A DNA stretch of 64,000 nucleotides from Snuella sedimenti. Lineage in GTDB: Bacteria; Bacteroidota; Bacteroidia; Flavobacteriales; Flavobacteriaceae. The notes beneath the pieces are model-generated. The model made no database searches, was not told the DNA's origin, and worked only from the letters and a program-made list of their open reading frames with translations. The stretch covers positions 124,001-188,000 of the forward strand of contig NZ_JAELVQ010000004.1 in NCBI RefSeq assembly GCF_016428595.1, read 5' to 3'. The position numbers and the translations under genes were made by a program. This document shows, piece by piece, positions 37,447-46,209 of this stretch; within the stretch, counting starts at the first letter, position 1; the number at the start of each line of letters is the position of its first letter.

Positions 37447-40400
37447 ATGAAATGTAAACTATTACTAAACTCCAGGTGTTATTCCAAGCATCATTTGTTT
37501 GGAGTTGTTCTCTCGAGTTTCCTGTGTGTTAGTGCATGGGCAATCGACAAGAATCCTTCTGAAATAGCTAAGGGTTTTGATGTCAATGAGCGTACAGAAA
37601 GTATAAGCTCCAATCTTGCTGTACAGCAAAGTGTTTCAGGAACGGTGCTCGATGAAAATGGCGTGCCGTTGCCAGGCGTTAGTGTTTTTGAAAAAGGGAC
37701 TACCAATGGTGTAGCTACAGATTTTGACGGAAACTATACACTAACATTAAGTGCATCCAACAGTGTGTTGGTGTTTTCGTATGTGGGATATACAACCAAA
37801 GAAGAAGTTGTAGGATCAAGAACGGCAATAGATATTGCCATGGAACCTGACCAGCAACAATTGGAACAAGTGGTTGTAGTTGGTTACGGAACCAAGAAAA
37901 AATCGGAAGTAACCAATGCCGTAGTGCAAACATCGGGGGAAGAAATTAAAAAATCGGTGGCGCCGTCATTGTCAAATTCATTAGCAGGTAGATTACCAGG
38001 ACTTTCCGTAAACCAACAAAGTTCGGCACCAGGTTTTGATGATGCTACAATTTTGGTTAGAGGGTTCAATACCTATCGTAATAATGGCGCCTTAATAGTA
38101 ATAGACGGGGTAGCCAGTGCCGATCCGGACGGGCTTAACCGATTGGATCCTAACGATATTGAAAGTGTATCGGTATTAAAAGATGCATCGGCAGCTATCT
38201 ACGGATCGCAATCGGCCGGAGGGGTTATTTTGGTAACGACCAAACGTGGTAAAAAAGGTAAGACATCGGTAAATTTTACTTCGACACAAGCCTTTGATTT
38301 TCCAACCTTTAAGGTGAAAACAGCCAATGCTCTAGAGTATATGTCTATATTGAATTCTTCTAGGGTTTTAGATGGTACCGATTTGGATTATCCACAAGAA
38401 TTAATTGATAAATATACTAGTGGTGAGTTGCGATCTGAAGATTGGCACAATGCATTAATAGATGCGCCAGCCTCACAGTCCAGACAATCTCTTACCTTAC
38501 GAGGAGGTAATGATAATGTTAGGTATTTTGCTTCTTTAGGAGCCTTATCACAAGGGGGAATTCTACGTGGCGATAATAAAACAAAGCTTAGGCAATATAA
38601 CGTAAGAAGTAATTTAGACATTTCGGTAACCAAAAACCTGGAAGTGGGTATTGATTTGTCATACAGGCAAAAGCTTACCAATACACCGCAGATGAACCCG
38701 GGAGGAGACCTGTTTTATGTTGCTACTTATAGCCCGTTAAGGGTGGCCTATATTGATAATAATTATGATTTACCTGCTGAAGGCTGGTCACATTCAAACC
38801 CTGCGGCAAGGTTGTTAAGTCCTGGCTATAGAAAGTTTGATGCGCAAATATCCAGTGGTACCTTTCGCTATAAATATGATATTCCTGTTATAGAAGGTTT
38901 GTCGTTAGAAGGTTTTGCTTCGGTAGTTAAAAATACGAATTATGAAAAGGCCTTTAATTACACTTGGTTTTTTTACGAGAAAGATGGCGATGGTAACATT
39001 GTAAAAGTACCTTCCAGAACCATTGAGGATATAGGATTAGCCGAATATTTTGGTAGAGATTCCAGAGTTACGGTCAATACTAAGTTAAACTACAATACAA
39101 CTATAGCAGAAGACCATAACATTAGTGCCTTTGTAGCTTTTGAGCAAATGGAATTTAAGTTTAACGAATTTCAGGCCTCTAGATTGGGGTACGATTCGCC
39201 TTTAATAGACCAATTGTTTGCAGGGAGTACAAACCGAAATAACTGGGGGAATGATGGGACGGCAAGAGAAAATGCGCGTCAGAATTACTTTGGGCGTTTA
39301 ACTTACGACTATCAAGGAAAATACCTGTTTGGCTATAATTTTAGATACGACGGTTCTACCATTTTCCCCAAAGAGTCCCGCTGGGGCTTCTTCCAAGGGG
39401 TATCTGCAGGTTGGGTACTTAGTAAAGAAGCGTTTATGCCCGATGTATTTAGTAACCTAAAATTAAGAGGTTCCTGGGGGCAAATGGGTAATGATCGGGT
39501 TGATCCTTTCCAGTATTTGGCTGCTTTTGGATTTGATCAAGGATATGTTGTAGATGGTAATGATGTTCAAGGTCTTGCACCAACCACCACGCCAAACCCT
39601 AATATTACCTGGGAGGTTTCAGAAACCACCAATTTAGGTCTCGAGGTAGGTGTGTTAAATAACCGTTTGACTTTTGAATTAGATGTATTTAAAACAACAA
39701 CAAAAGACATATTGGCAAGGCGACAGGCCTCAATCCCACAATATACCGGATTATCCTTGCCAGATGAGAATATTGGAAAAATGGAGAACAAAGGGTTTGA
39801 ATTCCAAACCAGTTACAGACAAAACTTTGGAGATGATTTGGTATTTAAAGCCAGTGGAAATATTTCATATAGCAAAAATAAAGTGATTTACTTCGACGAA
39901 GCACCTCAATCCGAAGAATATCAGAAAAGAGAAGGGAGGACCATAAGTTCAAACTTAGTATATAAAGCCATTGGGATTTACAGAACCCAGGAAGATTTAG
40001 ATAATAATGTGAATTATGTCGGTGCCGGTTTGGGAGATTTAATCTTTGCCGATTTAAATGGTGATGGCGAGATTAATGGAAATGATAGGTACAGATTTGA
40101 TACAAGTGTAGCAAGGGATAATACAGGGCGAGTTATAGCACAAGGTATTCCAACAACTCAGTTTGGTTTGAGTTTGGGATTAGATTATAAAGACTTCGAT
40201 TTTAGCGTGTTGTTTCAAGGACAAGCGGGTGCCAAATGGCGATTGGATAATGGGTTTTCTCCAGATGCCAATGGTAACGGTTTGGCTTATGTAGCCAACA
40301 ATAGTTATACAGTCGATAATATTAATGCCGAACTACCAAGAATACGTCCTACAGGTACCGGAGCTCAAAACAGTGATTTTTGGTATCATGACTCCAACTT

Positions 40401-40623
40401 TGTAAGGTTAAAGTCTTTTGAATTGGGGTATACGTTACCACAAAAGCCTTTGTCGGCTGTAGGGATCACCAATTTAAGGTTGTATGTTTCTGGACAAAAC
40501 CTGTTTATGGTATATAACAGTCTAAAGAAATTTGGAGCTGGTGACCCTGAATTCTTAAGTGGAAAGGGAGCATACTACCCTAATATGAGAACGCTGAATT
40601 TAGGGCTTAATTTAACTTTCTAA
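37447..40623 (+). CDS. SusC-like TonB-dependent transporter without STN domain
   Basis: The 1058-residue outer-membrane protein has a signal peptide ending VSAWA, then a carboxypeptidase-regulatory-like domain (VSGTVLDENGVPLPGVSV, about residues 61-140), a TonB-box-like VVVVGYGTKKK, a plug (LSNSLAGRLPGLSV, DASAAIYGSQSAGGV) and a barrel. Unlike the copy at 29132 it has no STN domain and no sigma/FecR partner, so its control is external. HutC-type boxes and the 40-bp box upstream fit that. SusD follows after 4 bp. Likely import of the oligosaccharides used by the mannosidase block. Confidence 0.95.
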   Translation: MKCKLLLNSRCYSKHHLFGVVLSSFLCVSAWAIDKNPSEIAKGFDVNERTESISSNLAVQQSVSGTVLDENGVPLPGVSVFEKGTTNGVATDFDGNYTLTLSASNSVLVFSYVGYTTKEEVVGSRTAIDIAMEPDQQQLEQVVVVGYGTKKKSEVTNAVVQTSGEEIKKSVAPSLSNSLAGRLPGLSVNQQSSAPGFDDATILVRGFNTYRNNGALIVIDGVASADPDGLNRLDPNDIESVSVLKDASAAIYGSQSAGGVILVTTKRGKKGKTSVNFTSTQAFDFPTFKVKTANALEYMSILNSSRVLDGTDLDYPQELIDKYTSGELRSEDWHNALIDAPASQSRQSLTLRGGNDNVRYFASLGALSQGGILRGDNKTKLRQYNVRSNLDISVTKNLEVGIDLSYRQKLTNTPQMNPGGDLFYVATYSPLRVAYIDNNYDLPAEGWSHSNPAARLLSPGYRKFDAQISSGTFRYKYDIPVIEGLSLEGFASVVKNTNYEKAFNYTWFFYEKDGDGNIVKVPSRTIEDIGLAEYFGRDSRVTVNTKLNYNTTIAEDHNISAFVAFEQMEFKFNEFQASRLGYDSPLIDQLFAGSTNRNNWGNDGTARENARQNYFGRLTYDYQGKYLFGYNFRYDGSTIFPKESRWGFFQGVSAGWVLSKEAFMPDVFSNLKLRGSWGQMGNDRVDPFQYLAAFGFDQGYVVDGNDVQGLAPTTTPNPNITWEVSETTNLGLEVGVLNNRLTFELDVFKTTTKDILARRQASIPQYTGLSLPDENIGKMENKGFEFQTSYRQNFGDDLVFKASGNISYSKNKVIYFDEAPQSEEYQKREGRTISSNLVYKAIGIYRTQEDLDNNVNYVGAGLGDLIFADLNGDGEINGNDRYRFDTSVARDNTGRVIAQGIPTTQFGLSLGLDYKDFDFSVLFQGQAGAKWRLDNGFSPDANGNGLAYVANNSYTVDNINAELPRIRPTGTGAQNSDFWYHDSNFVRLKSFELGYTLPQKPLSAVGITNLRLYVSGQNLFMVYNSLKKFGAGDPEFLSGKGAYYPNMRTLNLGLNLTF

Positions 40624-40627
40624 AACA

Positions 40628-42463
40628 ATGAATATGAAAAATAGAATATATAGTAAAGTAAGGGCAAAATCTGTATTTGTACTGTTTGTTGTGGGACTCT
40701 TAACAACGTCGTGTAGTGAAGAAGTGTTAGATAAACAGCCTTTGGACGCTATTTCGGAAGGAGCGGTTTTTTCAGATCCAAACTATTTACAGAATTATGT
40801 AAACAATAACTATAATGGCATAAAGCCACATTGGAAACCCGAAACAGGAGGGTTTATCTCTTTGACCGATATTGGGATTCTTAACGAAGATACTCATTTG
40901 GTTGCTAATCCTTATAACGAATATTTAACCGGTGGGATGACTCCAGATAACGTAAACAGCATTACTGGAGGCTTGTGGGGAAATCAATATTCTTGGTTGA
41001 ACAGAATTAATTTATTTTTTGAAAGTACAGCAGATTCATCAATCGATGTGGATGTGTTAGATAGGTTTCAAGGCGAAATGCATTTTATAAGAGCTCATAT
41101 CTATTTTGAGTTATCCCGTCATTTTGGAGGTGTGCCTTTAATTACAAAGCCGTTTTCATTAAATGATGAATCGTACGATGTTGCTAGAAACAGCTATGAC
41201 GAAGTAGCTCAATATGTAATTGGTGAGTGTGATAATGCTATAGCTAAACTAGATGGTAAAGCCATGCCTAGTGGTAGGGCGAGTAAGGGAGCGGCCATGG
41301 CTTTAAAGGCCAGAATGTTATTATATATGGCAAGTCCATTAAACAACCCATCTAATGATGCCTCGAAATGGCAAGCGGCAGCTACGGCAACCAAAGCAGT
41401 AATCGATATGGGCTATGCGTTGCACCCCAACTATGCTCAAGTATTTAAAAGCCCTGTTAAAGAAGAAGAAGTAATTTTTGGACGATCGTTTACAGGAACC
41501 AATGGTGTTGGAGCTGTGTCTTTTGGCTTATCCTGGGGGTATAATTATGAGTATTGGCCTAGTGGTTTTGATGCCCAATACAAAGTTGCACCATCACAAG
41601 AGTTTGTTAACATGTTCCAAATGGCCAACGGAGAATACCCCTATATGGATGATGGGATAACCATCAATCCGACATCAGGTTATGACGATCAAGATCCAGG
41701 AGCAGGCAGGGATCCAAGGTTTTATGATGCCATTTTGTATCCTGGTTGTGAGCCTGTAAATATTGTGGATGGATCAAAATCTACAGTGCGTACTTTCGAA
41801 TATTGGGAAGATGCCAATCCAGATATCGAGGATGAAAATCCAGATGCCGTAGATCCAATAAACGGCCAGGAATTATTTGATTTTGGTAGAGATTCTAAAA
41901 CCTATTGGTTAGAAGGAAGAACACCGTTTCACTGGCGTTTACAAACGGGCTATGCCTTTAGAAAGTTAATGGACTTTACAGGGCCTAGAGCGAGTACAGA
42001 TTTTGAATATAATCAAGTAACGTCTTATATAAGGCTTGCAGAAATGTATTTAAACTATGCCGAGATTCAAATTGCCTTAGGAAATGAAGCTGAAGCGCGT
42101 GAGTATATCAACAAAGTACGCCAAAGAGCGTCGGTTAACATGCCAAATGTTACAGCCTCAGGAGCAGAACTTGTTAAGGTATATAAAAGGGAAAGAGCGG
42201 TTGAGTTGCATTTGGAAGATACCCGCTTTTACGATTTAATGCGTTGGAAAGACGCCCCTGGTAAGGTCGATATGAATCCAACAAGAGGTATTGAGTTGGT
42301 AACCAAAGATTACTCTAATGGCGGCGTATTGCATTTTACTTACGGAACAGAGACAGATAATAGAACAGCATGGCCAGGAGACCATTACTATTTGATGCCT
42401 ATTTCAAGAGATGAAGTTCAAAGAAGTAATAACACCTTGGAACAAAACCCAGGGTATAACTAA
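40628..42463 (+). CDS. SusD-like glycan-binding lipoprotein (second copy)
   Basis: The 611-residue lipoprotein (GLLTTSC lipobox) has the SusD N-terminus EEVLDKQPLDAISEGAVF, helical repeat region ARMLLYMASPLNNPSN and the C-terminal ERAVELHLEDTRFYDLMRWKD and ISRDEVQRSNN. It forms the lid of the SusC encoded 4 bp upstream. ATG 40628 and ATG 40634 are both acceptable starts. The two SusD proteins in the window differ clearly, so the pairs probably take different glycans or different pieces of one glycan. Confidence 0.94.
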   Translation: MNMKNRIYSKVRAKSVFVLFVVGLLTTSCSEEVLDKQPLDAISEGAVFSDPNYLQNYVNNNYNGIKPHWKPETGGFISLTDIGILNEDTHLVANPYNEYLTGGMTPDNVNSITGGLWGNQYSWLNRINLFFESTADSSIDVDVLDRFQGEMHFIRAHIYFELSRHFGGVPLITKPFSLNDESYDVARNSYDEVAQYVIGECDNAIAKLDGKAMPSGRASKGAAMALKARMLLYMASPLNNPSNDASKWQAAATATKAVIDMGYALHPNYAQVFKSPVKEEEVIFGRSFTGTNGVGAVSFGLSWGYNYEYWPSGFDAQYKVAPSQEFVNMFQMANGEYPYMDDGITINPTSGYDDQDPGAGRDPRFYDAILYPGCEPVNIVDGSKSTVRTFEYWEDANPDIEDENPDAVDPINGQELFDFGRDSKTYWLEGRTPFHWRLQTGYAFRKLMDFTGPRASTDFEYNQVTSYIRLAEMYLNYAEIQIALGNEAEAREYINKVRQRASVNMPNVTASGAELVKVYKRERAVELHLEDTRFYDLMRWKDAPGKVDMNPTRGIELVTKDYSNGGVLHFTYGTETDNRTAWPGDHYYLMPISRDEVQRSNNTLEQNPGYN

Positions 42464-42495
42464 AAGATTTTGAGTTAATATTTTTTATTAATTGG

Positions 42496-42532
42496 CTGCA
42501 AGTTCAACTATATTTTATAGTTGGGCTTGTGG
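42496..42532 (+). other. Strong RNA hairpin downstream of the second susD
   Basis: A 16-bp stem with four G-U wobbles and an ATTTT loop begins 32 bp after the susD stop. A good T-run does not follow, so it may be a 3'-end stabiliser or partial terminator that lowers expression of the gene at 42675. Confidence 0.55.
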
Positions 42533-42674
42533 CATTTAAAACACAAGGTAGTCTTGATGACCTATTTTTCTTAAACATAAACAGGAAAAGTATGTTGTGC
42601 CTGGGGTTTTAGGAATAGATTAAGATAGTTTCTATATAAAATAAAAATAAGTGGGATCTTAAAAAAATAGAGTG

Positions 42675-45600
42675 ATGATGTTAAATAAGAATTTAAGAGT
42701 ATCTCCAATATCTAAGTCAACTTTTATTAAGTGGTCAATATTAAATGTAGTCTTAATGCTTTTTATCAATTGTACTGTTGATAAAAGGGAATCTAAGAAT
42801 GAAAAATTATTTGCAGCATTAACGGCTCAACAAACAGGGGTTAATTTTGCAAATAATCTTACAGAAAACGATTCCATAAACTATTTTGAGTATATGTACA
42901 TTTACATGGGAGGTGGCGTGGCTATTGGCGATGTGAATAATGATGGCTTGCAGGATATCTATTTTACCGGCAATATGGTAGAGAATAAATTGTATTTGAA
43001 CCAAGGCGGTTTAAAATTTAAGGATATTACAGAAGAAGCAAAAGTTGCGGGAGATGACCGTTGGGTAACAGGCGTTACCATGGGTGATGCCAATCAGGAT
43101 GGTTGGCTGGATATTTATGTTAGTGTTTCCGGAAAATGGACCACTACAAAAAATTTACTCTATATAAACGACGCTAATGAGAATGGTATACCAACGTTTA
43201 CCGAAGCCGCTGAAGCTTATGGTGTAGCCGATACCGGAAACAGTACACAGGCCGTATTTTTCGATTACGATCTGGATGGCGATCAGGATCTGTATGTGAT
43301 AAACTACCCAATTGTTGATTCGCGTACCAGTATTTCAGATTATTTGGCATATCGCGACCGGTCCCCTTACGATAAAAGTGACAGGCTATACAAAAATGAA
43401 GGCAATGGGAAATTTACCGACGTTACCATAGCATCGGGCTTGGCAAAATATGCTTTATCTCTTGGCGTTTCCGTAGGGGATTATAATCAAGATGGTTGGC
43501 CAGACGTGTATGTCTCTAACGACTTTAGTACCCCAGATTACTTCTTAATAAATAACCAAGATGGGACGTTTTCAGACCAAAACCTGAATTTGACAAATCA
43601 TACGGCTTACTTTGGTATGGGCTCAGATGTAGCCGATTTTAATAATGATGGCTTGCTGGATTTTTACCAGGTAGACATGATGCCCAAAAGCTATAGAAGG
43701 GCCAAAGAAAATATGGATAGCATGGATCCCGAACGGTTTTATAATATTGTAAACCACGATATGCACCATCAGTACTCTATCAATACCTTACAATTAAATA
43801 TGGGGAATGATAGTATAGGATTGCCCCATTTTGGAGATATCTCTAAAATTGCTGGTGTTTCCTCTACAGATTGGAGTTGGGCTTCTCTATTTGCCGATTT
43901 TGATAACGACGGCTACAAGGATTTATATGTTACCAATGGTGTAAGAAGGGACATAAACAACAGTGATTATTTTAGGAGTGATGAGATCAAGGATTTTGAA
44001 AAAGGCAACCCCTTAGATCTTACCAAAAAGATACCTTCAGAGAAAATTGAAAATTATGCCTTTAAAAACAATGGAGATTTAACATTTACAGATGTATCTA
44101 AAAGTTGGGGTATTAATTTAAAAGGCTTTTCTAACGGTGTGGCTTATGCCGATTTAGATAACGATGGTGATTTGGATTTGGTGGTTAATAATTTGGACGA
44201 TACAAGTACCATCTATGAAAATAAAGTAAGCAACAACAAATCGAACCATTATTTAAGATTAAAGTTACAAGGGCCCCAAGCCAATGCGTTTGGATTGGGA
44301 ACCAAAATATGGATTGAGGATGGAGCGAACAGTCAATTTCAAGAAGTAACATTAACAAGAGGGTTTCAATCGTCTGTAGAACCGATCGTCCATTTTGGAG
44401 TTGGTAAAAGTGAAACAGTAAAAGAAGTTAGAATACTTTGGCAGGATGGTAAAGAAGAAATACTTCATAATGTAAAAGCAAACCAGACGCTTAATGTCAA
44501 TTATGAAAGCGCGGTATTAACTGAATCTAAAACAGCGAAGACCACAAAGTCTTATTTTTCAGATATAACAAAAACGGCGCAATTAAATTATAAGCACGAA
44601 GAAAATTGGTTCGATGATTTTCGTTACCAAGTATTATTGCCGCATAAAACCTCACAGTATGGCCCAGCCCTTGCTGTTGGAGATATAGATAATGATGGGT
44701 TGGACGATTTTTATATTGGAGGGGCTAACAGGGCTTCAGGAAAAATGTATCGTCAAAATGAAGATGGGACATTCTCGGAAATAGCAACTGAAATATGGGA
44801 TAACGACAAGCAGCAAGAAGATGTAAGCGCTACATTTTTTGACGCCAATGGCGATGGATTGTTAGACCTTTATGTGGTTTCTGGAGGTAACGAATACAGA
44901 CGGGGGAATGCCTATTACCAAGACCGGTTTTACCTTAATAAAGGGAATGGTGTTTTTGAAAAATCTACTGGGGCCTTACCTGAAATGACCGAAAGCGGCT
45001 CTACAGTGGTTGCATCAGACTATGATAATGATGGGGATTTGGATTTGTTTGTAGGCGGAAGAATAACACCCAGAAATTACCCAACAGCCCCTAAAAGCTA
45101 CATTTTAAAAAATGAAAGTACTTCCAACGAGGTTAAATTTGTTGATGTAACCGAAACCGTAGCCCCCGATTTATTAAACTTAGGCATGGTAACCCAAGCC
45201 GAATGGCTGGATATGGATGGCGATAGCCATAAGGATTTGATCATTATAGGGGAATGGATGGGCATTACCTATTTAAAAAATGAAAACGGTAGGTTTATAA
45301 ACAAAAGTGATGCCGCTGGTTTTTCAGATACTACTGGCTGGTGGTTTGGTATGCAAAGTTATGATTTTGATAACGACGGCGATCAGGACTTTATCATGGG
45401 CAATTTGGGTAAGAACTATAAATACAAGGCCAAACCCGATTCACCTTTCAGCTTATACACCTACGACTACGATAATAATGGTAAAAAGGATATCGTATTA
45501 AGTTACATTAGTAAAGGTGTTCAAGTACCTGTACGAGGTAGGGAATGTTCCTCGCAACAAATACCGGCCATTAAAGTGAAATTTAAAGATTATCACTCTT

Positions 45601-46049
45601 TTGCAACGGCCAGTTTACAGGATATTTATTCTACAGAGCATTTAGAAAAGTCAACCCATTACCAAGTAAAAAGTTTTGCCAGTTGTTATGTGGAAAACTT
45701 AGGAAATGGACAATTTAAATTAAAGCCCCTAGATAACTTAGCCCAGTTGGCGGCTATTAATACAATGGTTGTAGACGATATCGATCAGGATGGACATTCC
45801 GATGTGGTATATGCAGGTAATTTATATGGTTCGGAAGTTGAGACCCCAAGGGGAGATGCCAGTTACGGTGGTCTGTTGTTAGGAGATGGGAAAGGAGGCT
45901 TTAAGTCACAAATGCCTTATGAAAGTGGTTTAATGATAAAAGGCGAAGTAAAAGCAGCTAAAAAAATGCGATTGGCAAATGGCGAAACAGGCATCCTGTT
46001 TGCCAAGAATAACGATTATTTGCAGTTGGTAAGAATAAAAAAGGAATAA
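42675..46049 (+). CDS. FG-GAP/VCBS repeat lipoprotein with ASPIC/UnbV domain (CRTAC1-like)
   Basis: The 1124-residue lipoprotein (MLFINC lipobox) carries many Asp-rich calcium-type repeats of form D-N-D-G-x-x-D (DVNNDGLQDIYF, DANQDGWLDIYV, DYNQDGWPDVYV, DLDNDGDLDLVV). An ASPIC/UnbV domain (NHYLRLKLQGPQ, HFGVGKSETVKEV, about residues 520-610) follows, then a second set of repeats. It should fold as one or two beta-propellers at the surface. Such proteins recur beside SusCD pairs in marine Bacteroidota, with unknown function. Glycan binding or complex assembly is a guess. ATG 42675 or 42678 is preferred to GTG 42672. Confidence 0.85.
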   Translation: MMLNKNLRVSPISKSTFIKWSILNVVLMLFINCTVDKRESKNEKLFAALTAQQTGVNFANNLTENDSINYFEYMYIYMGGGVAIGDVNNDGLQDIYFTGNMVENKLYLNQGGLKFKDITEEAKVAGDDRWVTGVTMGDANQDGWLDIYVSVSGKWTTTKNLLYINDANENGIPTFTEAAEAYGVADTGNSTQAVFFDYDLDGDQDLYVINYPIVDSRTSISDYLAYRDRSPYDKSDRLYKNEGNGKFTDVTIASGLAKYALSLGVSVGDYNQDGWPDVYVSNDFSTPDYFLINNQDGTFSDQNLNLTNHTAYFGMGSDVADFNNDGLLDFYQVDMMPKSYRRAKENMDSMDPERFYNIVNHDMHHQYSINTLQLNMGNDSIGLPHFGDISKIAGVSSTDWSWASLFADFDNDGYKDLYVTNGVRRDINNSDYFRSDEIKDFEKGNPLDLTKKIPSEKIENYAFKNNGDLTFTDVSKSWGINLKGFSNGVAYADLDNDGDLDLVVNNLDDTSTIYENKVSNNKSNHYLRLKLQGPQANAFGLGTKIWIEDGANSQFQEVTLTRGFQSSVEPIVHFGVGKSETVKEVRILWQDGKEEILHNVKANQTLNVNYESAVLTESKTAKTTKSYFSDITKTAQLNYKHEENWFDDFRYQVLLPHKTSQYGPALAVGDIDNDGLDDFYIGGANRASGKMYRQNEDGTFSEIATEIWDNDKQQEDVSATFFDANGDGLLDLYVVSGGNEYRRGNAYYQDRFYLNKGNGVFEKSTGALPEMTESGSTVVASDYDNDGDLDLFVGGRITPRNYPTAPKSYILKNESTSNEVKFVDVTETVAPDLLNLGMVTQAEWLDMDGDSHKDLIIIGEWMGITYLKNENGRFINKSDAAGFSDTTGWWFGMQSYDFDNDGDQDFIMGNLGKNYKYKAKPDSPFSLYTYDYDNNGKKDIVLSYISKGVQVPVRGRECSSQQIPAIKVKFKDYHSFATASLQDIYSTEHLEKSTHYQVKSFASCYVENLGNGQFKLKPLDNLAQLAAINTMVVDDIDQDGHSDVVYAGNLYGSEVETPRGDASYGGLLLGDGKGGFKSQMPYESGLMIKGEVKAAKKMRLANGETGILFAKNNDYLQLVRIKKE

Positions 46050-46209
46050 TAAATTTTATACAGGCGTGGTGGTATGCAATTTTAGTTTCGTTATAGGAAT
46101 AGGACTATAAAAAGTTAGCCAGTAAAGACCCAGCCTCTACTTAGCTATTATAGAAGAAAAGAGATTATTTACTCGTTGAAAATGTATTAACTAAACTAAA
46201 CCATAAATC

